Origin: Iris pallida
Taxonomy: Eukaryota; Streptophyta; Magnoliopsida; Asparagales; Iridaceae
DNA length: 64,000 bases
Assembly: GCA_029216955.1 (NCBI GenBank)
Contig: JANAVB010044017.1
Coordinates: 6,552,002 to 6,616,001 of the forward strand
Direction: 5' to 3'
Shown here piece by piece: positions 1 to 8,879 of the stretch. Position numbers and translations under genes: made by a program. Position 1 is the first letter of the stretch. Every line of letters starts with the position of its first letter. The notes beneath the pieces are model-generated. The model was not told where the DNA came from, ran no database searches, and worked only from the letters and a program-made list of their open reading frames with translations.

Positions 1-533
1 GAGGTGAAGTACTTCCCAGCTACCGTCCGAGATGCTCTCTACGATCAGTTCCTCCACCTCAAGTAGGAGAACATGACCGTAGACGAATATGTACAGAGTT
101 CAGTCGTCTCAACCGGTTCGGCACGCTACTGCTACCAGATGAGAGGGAGAAGGCCCGGAGGTTCCATCACGGCCTGACGAAGGAGCTTCAGAGGTATACG
201 AGCGCACAGTCGAAGACTACCTACGAGAAGGTGTTAGCTGATGCCAGAGTCCAGGAAGCTATCAACCGGGATCCGTTGAGCGTGAGGCGTCCTACTCAGA
301 CAGTTGCACCAGTCAGAGTTCAGACGGAAGGCCCGACCAGACACCCAGGGACCCATCATCAGTAGCAGAGATCCGTTCCGTACCAGCAGAGGGAGCTTCC
401 GACTTGTCATTACTGTGGCAAGAAGGGACACATTCAGAGGGAGTGCCGAAAGAGGCTAAACCAGTGCTTGAGGTACGGATCGGGACAACAGAAAGCCATG
501 GACTGCCCACAGTACAATGACAGAGCTCAGTAG
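1..533 (+). pseudogene. Element A: gag C-terminal part (Ty3/gypsy), 5' end outside window
   Basis: This is the tail of a retrotransposon capsid (gag) domain followed by a CCHC zinc knuckle that would bind element RNA during particle assembly. Frame 1 opens with a sequence of the KYFPATVRDALYDQFLHLK type, the standard end of the Retrotrans_gag family, then meets a TAG after the Lys codon near position 72 and shifts frame around 90-120. Downstream, a 'RRFHHGLTKELQ' segment leads to the knuckle CHYCGKKGHIQREC (about 404-446), with all four metal ligands present. The frame ends at a TAG (531-533) where the family normally reads straight into protease, so this stop is a mutation. It belongs with the protease and RT that follow. 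The N-terminus, 5' LTR and PBS are not in the window. Confidence 0.85.
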
Positions 534-1381
534 TTGGCCCCCTAGGCCAGCTTCCCCATGACACAGGCCACCAGCACAGGCGACTGCAGCCCAGCGAGCG
601 CCAGGATATTAGCGGGGACCACTGCCCCCAAAGGAGGTACAGTACCGTCTGCAAACAGAGGCCCAGAGGAGAGGAGATGTCTTTGCTATAGCACCGGAGC
701 AGGAGGAGCCAGAGGGAGTGGCGATCACATGTACTATCATAGTTGCATCTTTGTCGGCTATTCCATTGTTCGATTCCAGAGCCACTACGTGTTTCATATC
801 TAGTAGTTTTGTTGCTATGCACAAAGTAGCCACCTCGCCCTTACCCAAGAGTTAAAGGATTCTTACGGGTGGATGGATCGTCCCAGTCACTAGCACGTGT
901 AGGACGTGCTCCGTAGTTGTATATGGGAGAGAGATGAGAGCTCTATTTTTTGTGTTTTCTATGCCAAACTTCAACGTTGTGTTGGGGATGGACTAGTTAA
1001 GCCAGTATCATGCCGTCTTAGAGTGCCGGAGGGGGAGCGTCATCTTTAGACCACCCGATCATCGAGAGTTCGAGTTCATGAGAGGGACCGTAGAGCGAGG
1101 AGTAGGCCGGTCCGTCGGTGTCTACATGGCGATGGAGACAACACCACCGTCGATTGTTGCAGAGTTTATGGACGTCTTCACGGAGGAGTTGTCAGGTCTT
1201 CCACCTGACAGACAAGAGTAGTTTTCCATCGAACTAGTACCGGGAGCAGCACCGGACTCTTCTAATGTTTACTGGTTGGCGAAGAAGGAGCTAGATGAGT
1301 TGAAGCTTCAGCTGGAGGAGTTGCAGACTATAGGATTCATTCGACCGAGTGCTTCACCTTGGGGAGTCCTAGTTTTGTTTG
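534..1381 (+). pseudogene. Element A: protease and N-terminal RT, broken by insertion of B
   Basis: This is the aspartic protease and the start of reverse transcriptase of element A. The catalytic DSGAT motif appears as DSRAT at about 772-786, so the conserved Gly is lost. The second protease hallmark (…NVVLGMD followed by the Trp position) carries a TAG in place of Trp. The RT linker reads FMDVFTEELSGLPPDR, another TAG, then the '[26 protein letters not shown]' type block that precedes RT. The reading frame stops mid-motif at LFV because element B is inserted at 1382. The missing KKDG continuation starts at 12764, after a duplicated 5-bp target (gtttg, 1377-1381 and 12759-12763). It is non-functional. 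Confidence 0.85.
1377..1381. repeat. Target-site duplication of B, left copy (gtttg)
   Basis: The same five bases recur at 12759-12763, directly after the right LTR. Removing 1382-12763 restores the LFVPKKDG-like RT reading frame of element A, which confirms the insertion point. Confidence 0.93.
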
Positions 1382-4155
1382 TGTAACGCCCCAGTCCCAA
1401 AATACGTAGGACTAGACACGTAGACATGCCAGCTGTATTCATACGATGTACATGGGCCTCGTATGGATACATAAGCTGTAAAATACAATAATCTAAGATA
1501 AACCAAATCTCATCCACAATGAAAAGAATAATAATATGAAAATCAACTTGAATATTTATGATACAATCGTTGGGCGGAGACAAAGTCCACTACCAACTAT
1601 CTCAATGAAAGAAATATACAAGAAATCGATCGATAAAATAGCAAGACGAACCAAGCACAATCATCTTCGAAGGACTGGAGAGAATCACGACCTTGGCTAG
1701 AACACCTGCAGTGAATCATGAAAGTACACACCTAGAGAATAACCAGGTCCTCAGACGGACGTAGCAAGATACATGAAGAACAAGCTAATATGAACTGTCA
1801 TAATAATAAAATAATATATAACTATTCTAGACACAAATATACAAAGGAGATTCTAACCACCCAATGTACAATTTAAAGGACAACTTTCATGCACATGGGT
1901 GGGATTTTAGGCTGTGTCTACGTAACTGGCATCCAGTAATCCGTATCCGTCCGTAACGTCCAAAACGTCAAAGGGCATCTGCAAATAAATCGCCACAGTT
2001 CCATCCAGAGACTGTAGTTTACCTGTTTGGATTTCCATACGCACTAGCGACTGTCCTTTCCCAATATTTCCTATACTGTTCAAGTCATGTCCATGGCTCG
2101 TCCAGTTTTGTAACTACTTCAGTCTCTAAAACTCTAGTCATAGCAGTTACGATCATCTATCCGTCACACGACTTTAGAGAGGGCCAGTCCATAAGTCGTG
2201 GCCTAGTAACATGTCTCCAACCGTGTAGTGTGTGTGTCATGGCCAAGGAAGATATAAGGATATCCCCCCAAAAGCAGGTAGTCTGCTAACACTAAGTTAA
2301 CATGCATATAATAAAGTAAAATGACTAACAGAGTCGCTTGCACCCAAGTATGTCTTGGACGCGCAATTTATAACAAAGGAAACTAATAATATGAAACAAA
2401 AAAAATAATACGGAAAATAAATAATATGATAGTAAATTAGCAAGGTATACTTGCCTGGGTCCTGAGCACTGTGGTGGCGAAGATCAGATAGAAAAGTAGG
2501 TGGAACAACGGTTGCTGAGGAACTAAGGTCCAAACAAACATCTCCGGATGCTGAAAATAGTCTATTATCTAATTATAATTAATACTATACCTATTAGATT
2601 TATTTAATAAATTCTGAAATTAGGATATGGCATAGGTTTTCGTATCAGCTTTTCGAAAAAACTAAACGGATCGTATTTTCGTTTCCGGAATCTCCCGAAA
2701 TCGTAAAAATACTTAAACACGTTTATTTTTTGGACACTAGATACTCAAATAGTTTTGAAGAAATCTATAGAATGAATATTTCTGGAAAGCTAACCTCAAT
2801 ACGCTTCTTTTATAAAAAACTGGAGCCAAAACGGAGTTCATAACTAGGAGATAGTCGTTCCAAGTTGCTCTTGCTACTAAAAAACGGGGCTGAATTCTAA
2901 TGACGAATTTTAGAGTTTCTATTGGACTAAAAATAATTACGAATTATGGCTGATAGAAGGGGGATGTATTGGGTTTATATAGGCATTTATTTCAGATTTA
3001 TCTTCTAAATTAGATAGGAATTGATTTAAATAAATTGGAGTTTGATTTGTTAGGATAGGATATAGATATAGATGTTTTCCAAGTAGAAGTAGGATTAGTA
3101 TTAATTTAAAATATAGTTTATATTTATCTAAATTATCTATAACATTATTTAAAATTACTATAGATAATAAATAGAGTTAATATTTATTTAAACAACCTTC
3201 ATCTAATCTCATTTATACAAGCTGAAATATTTAATACTAATTTGACATTTATTCTATATTATGTAAATAGTGTACAATATAAGTAACATGTGAAAAGTAA
3301 TAAAATTTATGAAATAAATCCTAAAATTTTGAGAAAAATTGTATAATATCGTTTAGATCCTTAATGTACTAGAAAAATAGCTTTATATATTTTTATACTA
3401 AATTAACTAATGAGCACTGTTCTAAATATATGTAAAATAATACAAATTATATAATAAGTCAATAAATAGTTATTTAAAAATCCAAAATTCTACAAATATT
3501 TATTTTAAAAAAATCAGGGGGTTACAAAAGTCTTATCTATAGTCTTATCTAGATAAGGACTAAGAAGAGTTTTAATTCCACTTGGATTTCCACTATTTAA
3601 TTAAAATTAATTTAAAAGTAACTCAATCAAATATAATCCAATGTAGATAGATTCTATCTCTAATTTAAACTGTATTTAAATAACTTAATATATATATTTC
3701 CAACTTAAATCACCATAATTAATTATATATTAAATCAACCCATATTTAATATACTTTTTTCGAAATAATATATTAGTGATAATAATTAATTTCAAAAATA
3801 CAAATATATATACACTCGTATGCAAAAATAATACTTACATAAAATACAGTTTTTTTTAAAATTACTAGTTATACTTGTACCATAAAATAAAATGGCCTTT
3901 CTTAAATAAAAATAAAGTTTGGCAATCCTCGACATGACGTATTTACAACTTCAAGCAATATAAAATATTTATAGTCTATTATTTTGAAATATTTTCTACA
4001 TCTATATAATTAAAACGATTTATGTACTTCGCACTTATTCGTACTTGACGAGAAATTTACGAAACGCAAACTCGTACGCGACGTACAAATACGAAGTAAA
4101 AAAATCAATACCATATTTATTAAAAAAATCGTAGTAGAAATTTAGGGGTTTTACA
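1382..4155 (-). repeat. Left LTR of B (3' LTR in element orientation)
   Basis: This is a 2774-bp LTR running TGTAACGCCCC…GGGGTTTTACA on +. It has no ORF of note and is AT-rich in its left-to-right second half. It contains the near-palindrome GCAAGGTATACTTGCC at 2440-2455, which is also present in LTRs of A, L, R and X. It is closely matched by 9974-12758. Confidence 0.92.
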
Positions 4156-4356
4156 TCCTATCCAACTTACAAGAATTTCGTCCTCGAAATTAAAAATAAG
4201 TAGGGGGTTGAGAGGGTACAAGGGTATATCAATGAGGAACAATCAAATCATGACGTCCAACAAAACATGAATTAGATAATTGTAATTTAGATAAATACGA
4301 AAATGATCATGGATATGGCTAATTAATGCAAGAATGAAAATGATCAAGGGTTTTAA
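4156..4356 (-). other. B internal region, 3' end with polypurine-like segment
   Basis: These 200 bp lie between the left LTR of B and the CACTA insertion. On the reverse strand they contain TTTCGAGGACGAAATTC (about 4174-4190), the conserved segment found just before the 3' LTR of Ty3/gypsy elements, where plus-strand priming occurs. No coding potential is visible. The segment resumes at 8880. Confidence 0.75.
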
Positions 4357-4385
4357 CACTACTAAAATCTGTCAAATCTGCGACG
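4357..4385 (+). repeat. C left terminal inverted repeat
   Basis: It starts CACTACTAAAATCTGTCAAA and pairs with 8851-8879 across about 29 bp with a handful of mismatches. The CACTA terminus defines the superfamily. Confidence 0.9.
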
Positions 4386-4780
4386 CCTCAAGGCGTCGCT
4401 AAATAGGGAAATTACGTCGCTAAATCCTATTAGCGACGTATTTAGCGACGTATGCACGTAGTCGCGATTAACCTAGTCGCTAAACAAGAAAACGTCGCAA
4501 TACGTCGCTATTGCGACGAGCTTTAGCGACGCTGCTACGTCGCTAATTCAGCGACTGCTGGCGACGTAAAGCGTCATCATTTACCGATGTGTACTAGCGA
4601 CGTTAAGCGACTTGACATGCATCGATACTGACCTGGCTTGAGAGCCCTATGGCGACGTTCTGTGACTTTTTCTATGTCGCTATAGTACCGACGTTTAGTG
4701 ACGATCAGCGACGATATTCCTCACAGTTAGCGACATTTTTTTTGTCGCTGAACATCGGTAATCGTCGCTGAACGTCGCTA
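4386..4780. repeat. C left subterminal repeat array (GCGACG motif)
   Basis: Many copies of a short unit of the TAGCGACGT / ACGTCGCTA type occur in direct and inverted orientation, at irregular spacing. In CACTA elements such arrays are transposase-binding sites; here that role is inferred from position and repetition. The array is mirrored at 8595-8865. Confidence 0.82.
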
Positions 4781-5040
4781 ATATTAAAAAAATAAAAAAT
4801 ACAACATTTGCAGCATTCCCTGCAGCGTTTGCAGCATCCCCTGCAGCATTTGCAACATCCTCCACACCATTTGTTATAGCAACAACGGTGTGTATCACGA
4901 ACACAGTATCAAACAACACAGATACACACAATCACGAACACGTTTGAAACATAATCTCATCAATCAATACAGATATATAAAAATTTGTAACAACAATGTC
5001 AAACATAATGGTCCACAACTTAATTGCCAAGTATGGGAAG
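4781..5040. other. C interior, short tandem GCAGCATTTGCAACAT-like block and AT-rich spacer
   Basis: A few imperfect copies of a 'gcagcatttgcagcatcc' unit occur at about 4805-4860, followed by ordinary AT-rich sequence. The only ORF here (minus, 78 codons) is a by-product of the short tandem repeat. I see no gene. Confidence 0.5.
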
Positions 5041-5375
5041 GAATGGCTCAGAACACAACCTAAAATTCATTCTAGCATATACATTAGTGTGAATCATCTA
5101 TGTTCTGTACATATGGTGTAGTATATGTTCTTATCGTATGTAGTATCTGAAGAATGTAACAGAATCAAGATGAACTCACATAATGTAATACTAAGACATC
5201 ATCTACTACTATATATATAAGATATAGTGATCGGTTGTCGTATCATCATTGCCGAGGGATGAGGGTCGGAGGACAGTCAACTTTATCTACGGCTACATAG
5301 TTTCTGCCTCGCCAGTCGAATGGCTGCAGGGACTATGTCCTGATCACGATGTCATACCGTAGATTAATGCAAATA
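5041..5375. repeat. C direct repeat copy 1 (about 210 bp plus 110-bp extension)
   Basis: It begins 'atggctcagaacacaacc' and runs to 'cattgccgagg' (about 5263). This block recurs at 6261-6471 and 7473-7687. The extension 'gatgagggtcggaggacag' to 'gatgtc' is shared only with copy 3 (7688-7795). The copies flank each of the two hairpins. Confidence 0.85.
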
Positions 5376-5699
5376 GAGCTGGAGCCAAAATACAGAAACC
5401 AAAATATGATATCCACCTGAAGTGTAGAGTCGGGGGAGAAGAACTTTTCCACCCTCTCCCTCTCTCACGCTATCAACGTCACAACTTTTCCACCTCAAGT
5501 TCTGATCAAGCATCTTCCTTCTCCTCTCCTCCACCATGGCTCTGAACCCATCTGCTCCTCCCTACTTCCCTTCTTCTTATTTGACTCTCTCAGCCACATA
5601 TGTTATCCAGCTCAAGTGTAGAGTCGAGGGAGAAGAAGTGGACAGGAAGAGGAGGGGGAAGCAGCACAGCCGACGGCATGACCCGGAGGAAGTACAGAG

Positions 5700-5856
5700 G
5701 TTTTCTTCAACATACGTAGGAGAACTATAAGGATATATCTTTTCACAACATATCACCTTGTCAAAGACCCTTAATGTGACATCCATGTTACCGCGGTGTC
5801 GGAAGACTAACATGTCATAATTTTCTAAGCCGTGTGTTTTGACATAATCCTCCAAC
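5700..5856 (-). pseudogene. Captured B3 DNA-binding domain fragment (left arm of hairpin 1)
   Basis: The minus strand reads EDYVKTHGLENYDMLVF, then RHRGNM, then TLRVFDK and CEKIYP. This matches the second half of the plant-specific B3 DNA-binding fold of REM-type transcription factors, where 'GW.dFvk.h.Le.gD.LvF.h.Gnm.f.V.vFD..gCEk' is the recurring pattern. Only about 40 codons of the domain are present, with no start, no stop at a natural gene end and no intron signal that I can place. It is a gene piece carried by the transposon rather than a gene. It is mirrored in the right arm. Confidence 0.75.
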
Positions 5857-5907
5857 CGGATTTCAGTTCTATGTAATAATGCAAGATTACTACATAGGAG
5901 GAAAGAG

Positions 5908-6040
5908 TTGGGAGGATTATGTCAAAACACACGGCTTAGAAAATTATGACATGTTAGTCTTCCGACACCGCGGTAACATGGTCATCACATTAAGGGTCTT
6001 TGACAAGATGACATATTGTTAAAAGATATATATAGTTCTC
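5908..6040 (+). pseudogene. Captured B3 domain fragment, mirrored copy (right arm of hairpin 1)
   Basis: The plus strand reads WEDYVKTHGLENYDMLVF, RHRGNM, then VITLRVFDK, the same B3 segment as in the left arm with a few residue changes (VI for DV), before losing the frame (TAA) just after the FDK motif. Because the two copies point away from each other across the loop, transcription of either strand places one sense and one antisense copy in one RNA. That fits a source of small RNAs against a B3 gene; this role is inferred. Confidence 0.72.
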
Positions 6041-6260
6041 CTACGGATTTGAAGAAAACATCTGTACTTCCTCCGGGTCATGCCACCGGCTGTGCTGCTT
6101 CCCCCTCTTCTTCCTGTCCACTTCTTCTCCCCCGACTCTACACTTGAGCTGGATATCATATGCGGCTGAGAGAGTCAAATAAGAAGAATGGAAGTAGGGA
6201 GGAGCAGATGGGTTCAGAGCCATGGTGGAGGAGAGGAGAAGGAAGATGCTTGATCAGAAC

Positions 6261-6471
6261 GGATGGCTCAGAACACAACCCAAAATTCATTCTAGCATAC
6301 ATTAGTGTGAATCATCTATGTTCTGTACATATGGTGTAGTATATGTTCTTATCGAATGTAGTATCTGAAGAATGTAACAGAATCAAGATGAACTCACATA
6401 ATGTAATGCTAAAACGTCATCTACTACTATAGAAGATATAGTGATAGGTTGTCGTATCATCATTGCCGAGG
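6261..6471. repeat. C direct repeat copy 2 (between hairpins)
   Basis: It starts ggatggctcagaacacaacc and ends cattgccgagg. It is nearly identical to 5041-5263 and 7473-7687, and lacks the 110-bp extension that copies 1 and 3 have. Confidence 0.87.
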
Positions 6472-6490
6472 AGGAGCCACTTCCCCCGGC

Positions 6491-6960
6491 TCTACAGAAT
6501 CAATACCATCCAAGGAAGGCAAAACTGAATCAGCATTGTCTTCTGGATCGTCCTCATCAAGGCATAACGGGTTGCTCAGCGTGCCCAGCTTCTTCAACTT
6601 CTCGCTGGCTGCAGAGTCGAAATGGGAACGGGACCTCTTTGCCGGCCCGAAGCTCTGACTCGCACTCGTCACCTCGCTACCGGTTTTCTCTCCTCCTCTG
6701 ACGCGGGTCATAAGAAAAGAAATTTCGTACCTCTTCTTTATATAAACATCATTGCCGCCTTGTACTCGAGCCTCCTCGTCTGTGACGCTATCCAACTTTT
6801 CGGTGTCTACATTGTCACTCGAATCTCCCCTTCGACTCGTATCGTCCTCTTATTCATCTGTCTTTTCGCTCCTGGTCTTGCAATCATCTGCTATTATCGC
6901 CGACTCATTCAACTCATTCTCCGAGTCTTCCTCCTCCTCCTCGGAGTCATCAGAGAAGGA
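6491..6960 (-). pseudogene. Captured acidic linker-like gene fragment (left arm and loop of hairpin 2)
   Basis: The minus strand encodes a very acidic run (SDDSEEEEEDSENELNES) in the loop. After an in-frame stop come stretches such as EKLDSVTDEEARVQGGNDVY, TRVRGGEKTGSEVTSASQ and ASEKLKKLGTLSNPLCLDED. Acidic, Ser-rich linkers of this kind occur between B3 domains in REM proteins, so this may come from the same source gene as hairpin 1, but no diagnostic domain is visible and that link is inferred. The mirrored copy is at 6978-7382 on plus. No gene start or end is present. Confidence 0.5.
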
Positions 6961-7382
6961 GTCGAATGAGACGGAGGTGATAGCAGATGATTGCAAGACA
7001 GGGAGCGAAAAGACAGGCGAATAAAAGGACGATACGAGTCGAAGGGAGGATTCGAGTGACAATGTAGGCACCGAGAAGTTGGATAGCGTCACAAACGAGG
7101 AGGCTCGAGTACAAGGCGGCAATGATGTTTATGTGAAGAAGAGGTACGGAATTTCTTTTCTTATGACCCGCGTCAGAGGAGGAGAGGAAACCGGTAGCGA
7201 GGCGACGAGTGCGAGTCAGAGCTCCGGGCCGGCAAAGAGGACCCGTTCCCATTTTGACTCTGCAGCCAGCGAGAAGTTGAAGAAGCTGGGCACTCTGAGC
7301 AGCCTGTTATGCCTTGATGAGGATGATCCGGAAGACAATGCTGATTCAGTTTTGCCTTCCTCGGATGGCATTGATTCTGTAG
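6491..7382. repeat. C hairpin 2: inverted repeat with about 405-bp arms and 81-bp loop
   Basis: The left arm 6491-6896 pairs with the right arm 6978-7382. The ends read ctacagaatcaa and ttgattctgtag, and the loop-proximal sides are atcatctgctat and atagcagatgat. The sequence is coding-like: the arm carries an acidic, Ser-rich open frame on both strands in mirror image. It is the second long hairpin in the same transposon, separated from the first only by a direct repeat. Confidence 0.9.
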
Positions 7383-7471
7383 ATCCGTGTATAAAGAGGA
7401 AGAGATTGGGAGTAGAGTGGACCCGGAGGGAAATGAGAGATGAAGGATGGCTCAGGGAAGGGGGCAGATGA
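7079..7471 (+). pseudogene. Mirrored copy of the acidic gene fragment (right arm of hairpin 2)
   Basis: The open frame reads DSVTNEEARVQGGNDVY, ISFLMTRVRGGEETGSEA, KRTRSHFDSAASEKLKKLG and DEDDPEDNADSVLPSSDG. It is the same protein piece as on the opposite strand at 6460-6795, with scattered substitutions. After the arm ends (7382) the frame runs into unrelated sequence. That both arms keep this frame open suggests a recent duplication of a genuine coding exon. Confidence 0.5.
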
Positions 7472-7472
7472 A

Positions 7473-7795
7473 GGATGGCTCAGAACACAACCTAAAATTC
7501 ATTCTAGCATACATTAGTGTGAATCATCTATGTTCTGTACATATGGTGTAGTATATGTTCTTATCGTATGTAGTATCTGAAGAATGTAACAGAATCAAGA
7601 TGAACTCACATAATGTAATACTAAGACATCATCTACTACTATATATATATGATATAGTGGTAGGTTGTCATATCATCATTGCCGAGGGATGAGGGTCGGA
7701 GGACAGTCAACTTTATCTATGGCTACATAGTTTCTGCCTCGTCAGTCGAATGGCTGCAGGGACTATGTCCTAATCACGATGTCGTGCCGTAGATT
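7473..7795. repeat. C direct repeat copy 3 (with extension)
   Basis: This is the third copy of the block at 5041 and 6261, followed by the same 'gggatgagggtcggaggaca' extension as copy 1. With copy 1 it brackets the whole two-hairpin region. Confidence 0.86.
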
Positions 7796-8345
7796 TAGGA
7801 TTTAAAATATGGTATTCAGGTCAACTTAATTCGGTCAAAGGGTACTGAACAGAAAGTCTAATTATCCCATATTTTAGTAATGTCAGTGAGCTAAATCATA
7901 CTCAACTGTCGAGAATACTTAGGAGAAAACTCATTCACAGGATTAGTATCCATCCTTCGTGACATAGCTGAAATTTTATAGGGCTCGATAATAATTATTA
8001 GTCAATTTATTTATCATTTTAAAACCCTGAAAATGCCCAAAAAAACTCCTAGTATCAGTAAATAGGGCTCGAACCCTAAATTAGAATTCGAATCCAAGCA
8101 AAACATCAAATTGACAGTTGATATGCCCAAAAAACAAGATTTTTCAGTATATAAGTGTCACACTGTGAATCTCGTGTCCACACAGTGGGACACAACGTGT
8201 CCAAACCAATAAAATAGGTGTCACACGAACTAAAAGCGAGTCCACGCTCTCATGTCCCCCGCAGCGAGTCTATTGTCAGTCTCGTGTCCCCCGCAGCGAG
8301 TCCACGCTCTCGTGGACACGAACTAGAAGCGAGAGAGAGAGCTAG
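7796..8345. other. C interior spacer with a repeated GTCCCCCGCAGCGAGTC unit
   Basis: AT-rich sequence without a recognisable gene occupies 7796-8150. At 8230-8340, two copies of 'tgtcccccgcagcgagtc' are embedded in mirrored 'gtccacgctctcgtg' sequence, forming a small palindromic cluster. Its function is unknown. Confidence 0.5.
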
Positions 8346-8346
8346 A

Positions 8347-8530
8347 AGATGAGAAGAAACTGGGGAGGAGCTGCCAGAGGAAGGAGGAGGACGAGAAGGA
8401 GGAGAAGGAGGAGCTACCTGAGGAAGGAGGAGGAGGAGAAGGAGGAGGCCGGAGGAGGGAGGTCGCCGGAGGAGCGCCGCGGAGGAGGAGGAAAATTGCC
8501 GGAGGAGCGTCGCGGAGGAGGAGCGCACCC
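8347..8530 (+). repeat. C purine-rich GGA/GAA tract
   Basis: About 180 bp of almost pure purine on + is dominated by GGA and GAA triplets, with short G runs that continue to 8550 (including ggggggagggg). ORFs across it (Arg/Glu-rich on +, Ser/Leu/Pro-rich on -) are consequences of composition. Such tracts can form triplex or G-quadruplex structures. Confidence 0.8.
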
Positions 8531-8594
8531 AAAATTGGGGGGGAGGGGAAATTGTGAAGTGATCGAAAAGGAAACCCTCGCTGGCTATATGAAA

Positions 8595-8879
8595 CGATTA
8601 GCGACGTCCGCATAGGACGTCGCAAAACGTCGCTGATATATAATAAATGACGACGCAACTTAATATGCGTCGCTAAACGTCGCTATATCAGCGACGAGTA
8701 CCGACGAACTTACGACGCACTACCCCATTTAACAAAATGTAGCCGCTAGACGTCGCTATTAGTCGCTGTTGGCGACAAACAGCGACGTCTTATATTAACG
8801 TCGCTAAATCCCCAAAAATTAGCGACAAAATTTCACGGAGTCACTAAATATGTCGCTGATTTGACTTATTTTGGTGGTG
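8595..8879. repeat. C right subterminal array and terminal inverted repeat
   Basis: Dense copies of the GCGACG / CGTCGC unit in both orientations are followed by the right terminal inverted repeat (8851-8879) ending GGTGGTG. They mirror the left end at 4357-4780 and are followed by the taa TSD. Confidence 0.88.

Larger units (their letters stand above)
5499..6260. repeat. C hairpin 1: inverted repeat with about 355-bp arms and 51-bp loop
   Basis: The left arm 5499-5856 and right arm 5908-6260 are near-perfect reverse complements: for example, the left arm opens gttctgatcaagcatcttcc and the right arm closes with its complement. A transcript across it would fold into a very long double-stranded RNA. 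The arms carry a B3-domain coding fragment next to the loop and a second exon-like stretch, starting in a CCACCATGG context, at the outer ends. The few mismatches between arms, mostly single bases and small indels, indicate a fairly recent duplication. Confidence 0.9.
4357..8879. mobile_element. Element C: non-autonomous CACTA (En/Spm) transposon carrying gene-fragment hairpins
   Basis: The left end is CACTACTAAAATCTGTCAAA and the right end is the matching inverted repeat (…GATTTGACTTATTTTGGTGGTG), flanked by the 3-bp TSD taa (4354-4356; 8880-8882) expected for CACTA elements. Both subterminal regions are packed with TAGCGACG / CGTCGCTA motifs in both orientations, the usual transposase-binding arrays. 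No transposase-like ORF is present in its 4.5 kb, so it depends on a partner element. Its interior holds two long inverted repeats with plant gene fragments, interleaved with three copies of a 200-bp direct repeat. It sits inside B and is thus the youngest layer here. Confidence 0.93.

Noticed and set aside
4695..4931. Ala/Asn-rich small protein on minus
   Set aside because: It is the translation of a short tandem gcagcatttgc repeat inside C.
8250..8658. Overlapping ORFs rich in Ser/Leu/Pro (minus) and Arg/Glu (plus)
   Set aside because: They result from the GGA/GAA purine tract; no start context or domain.
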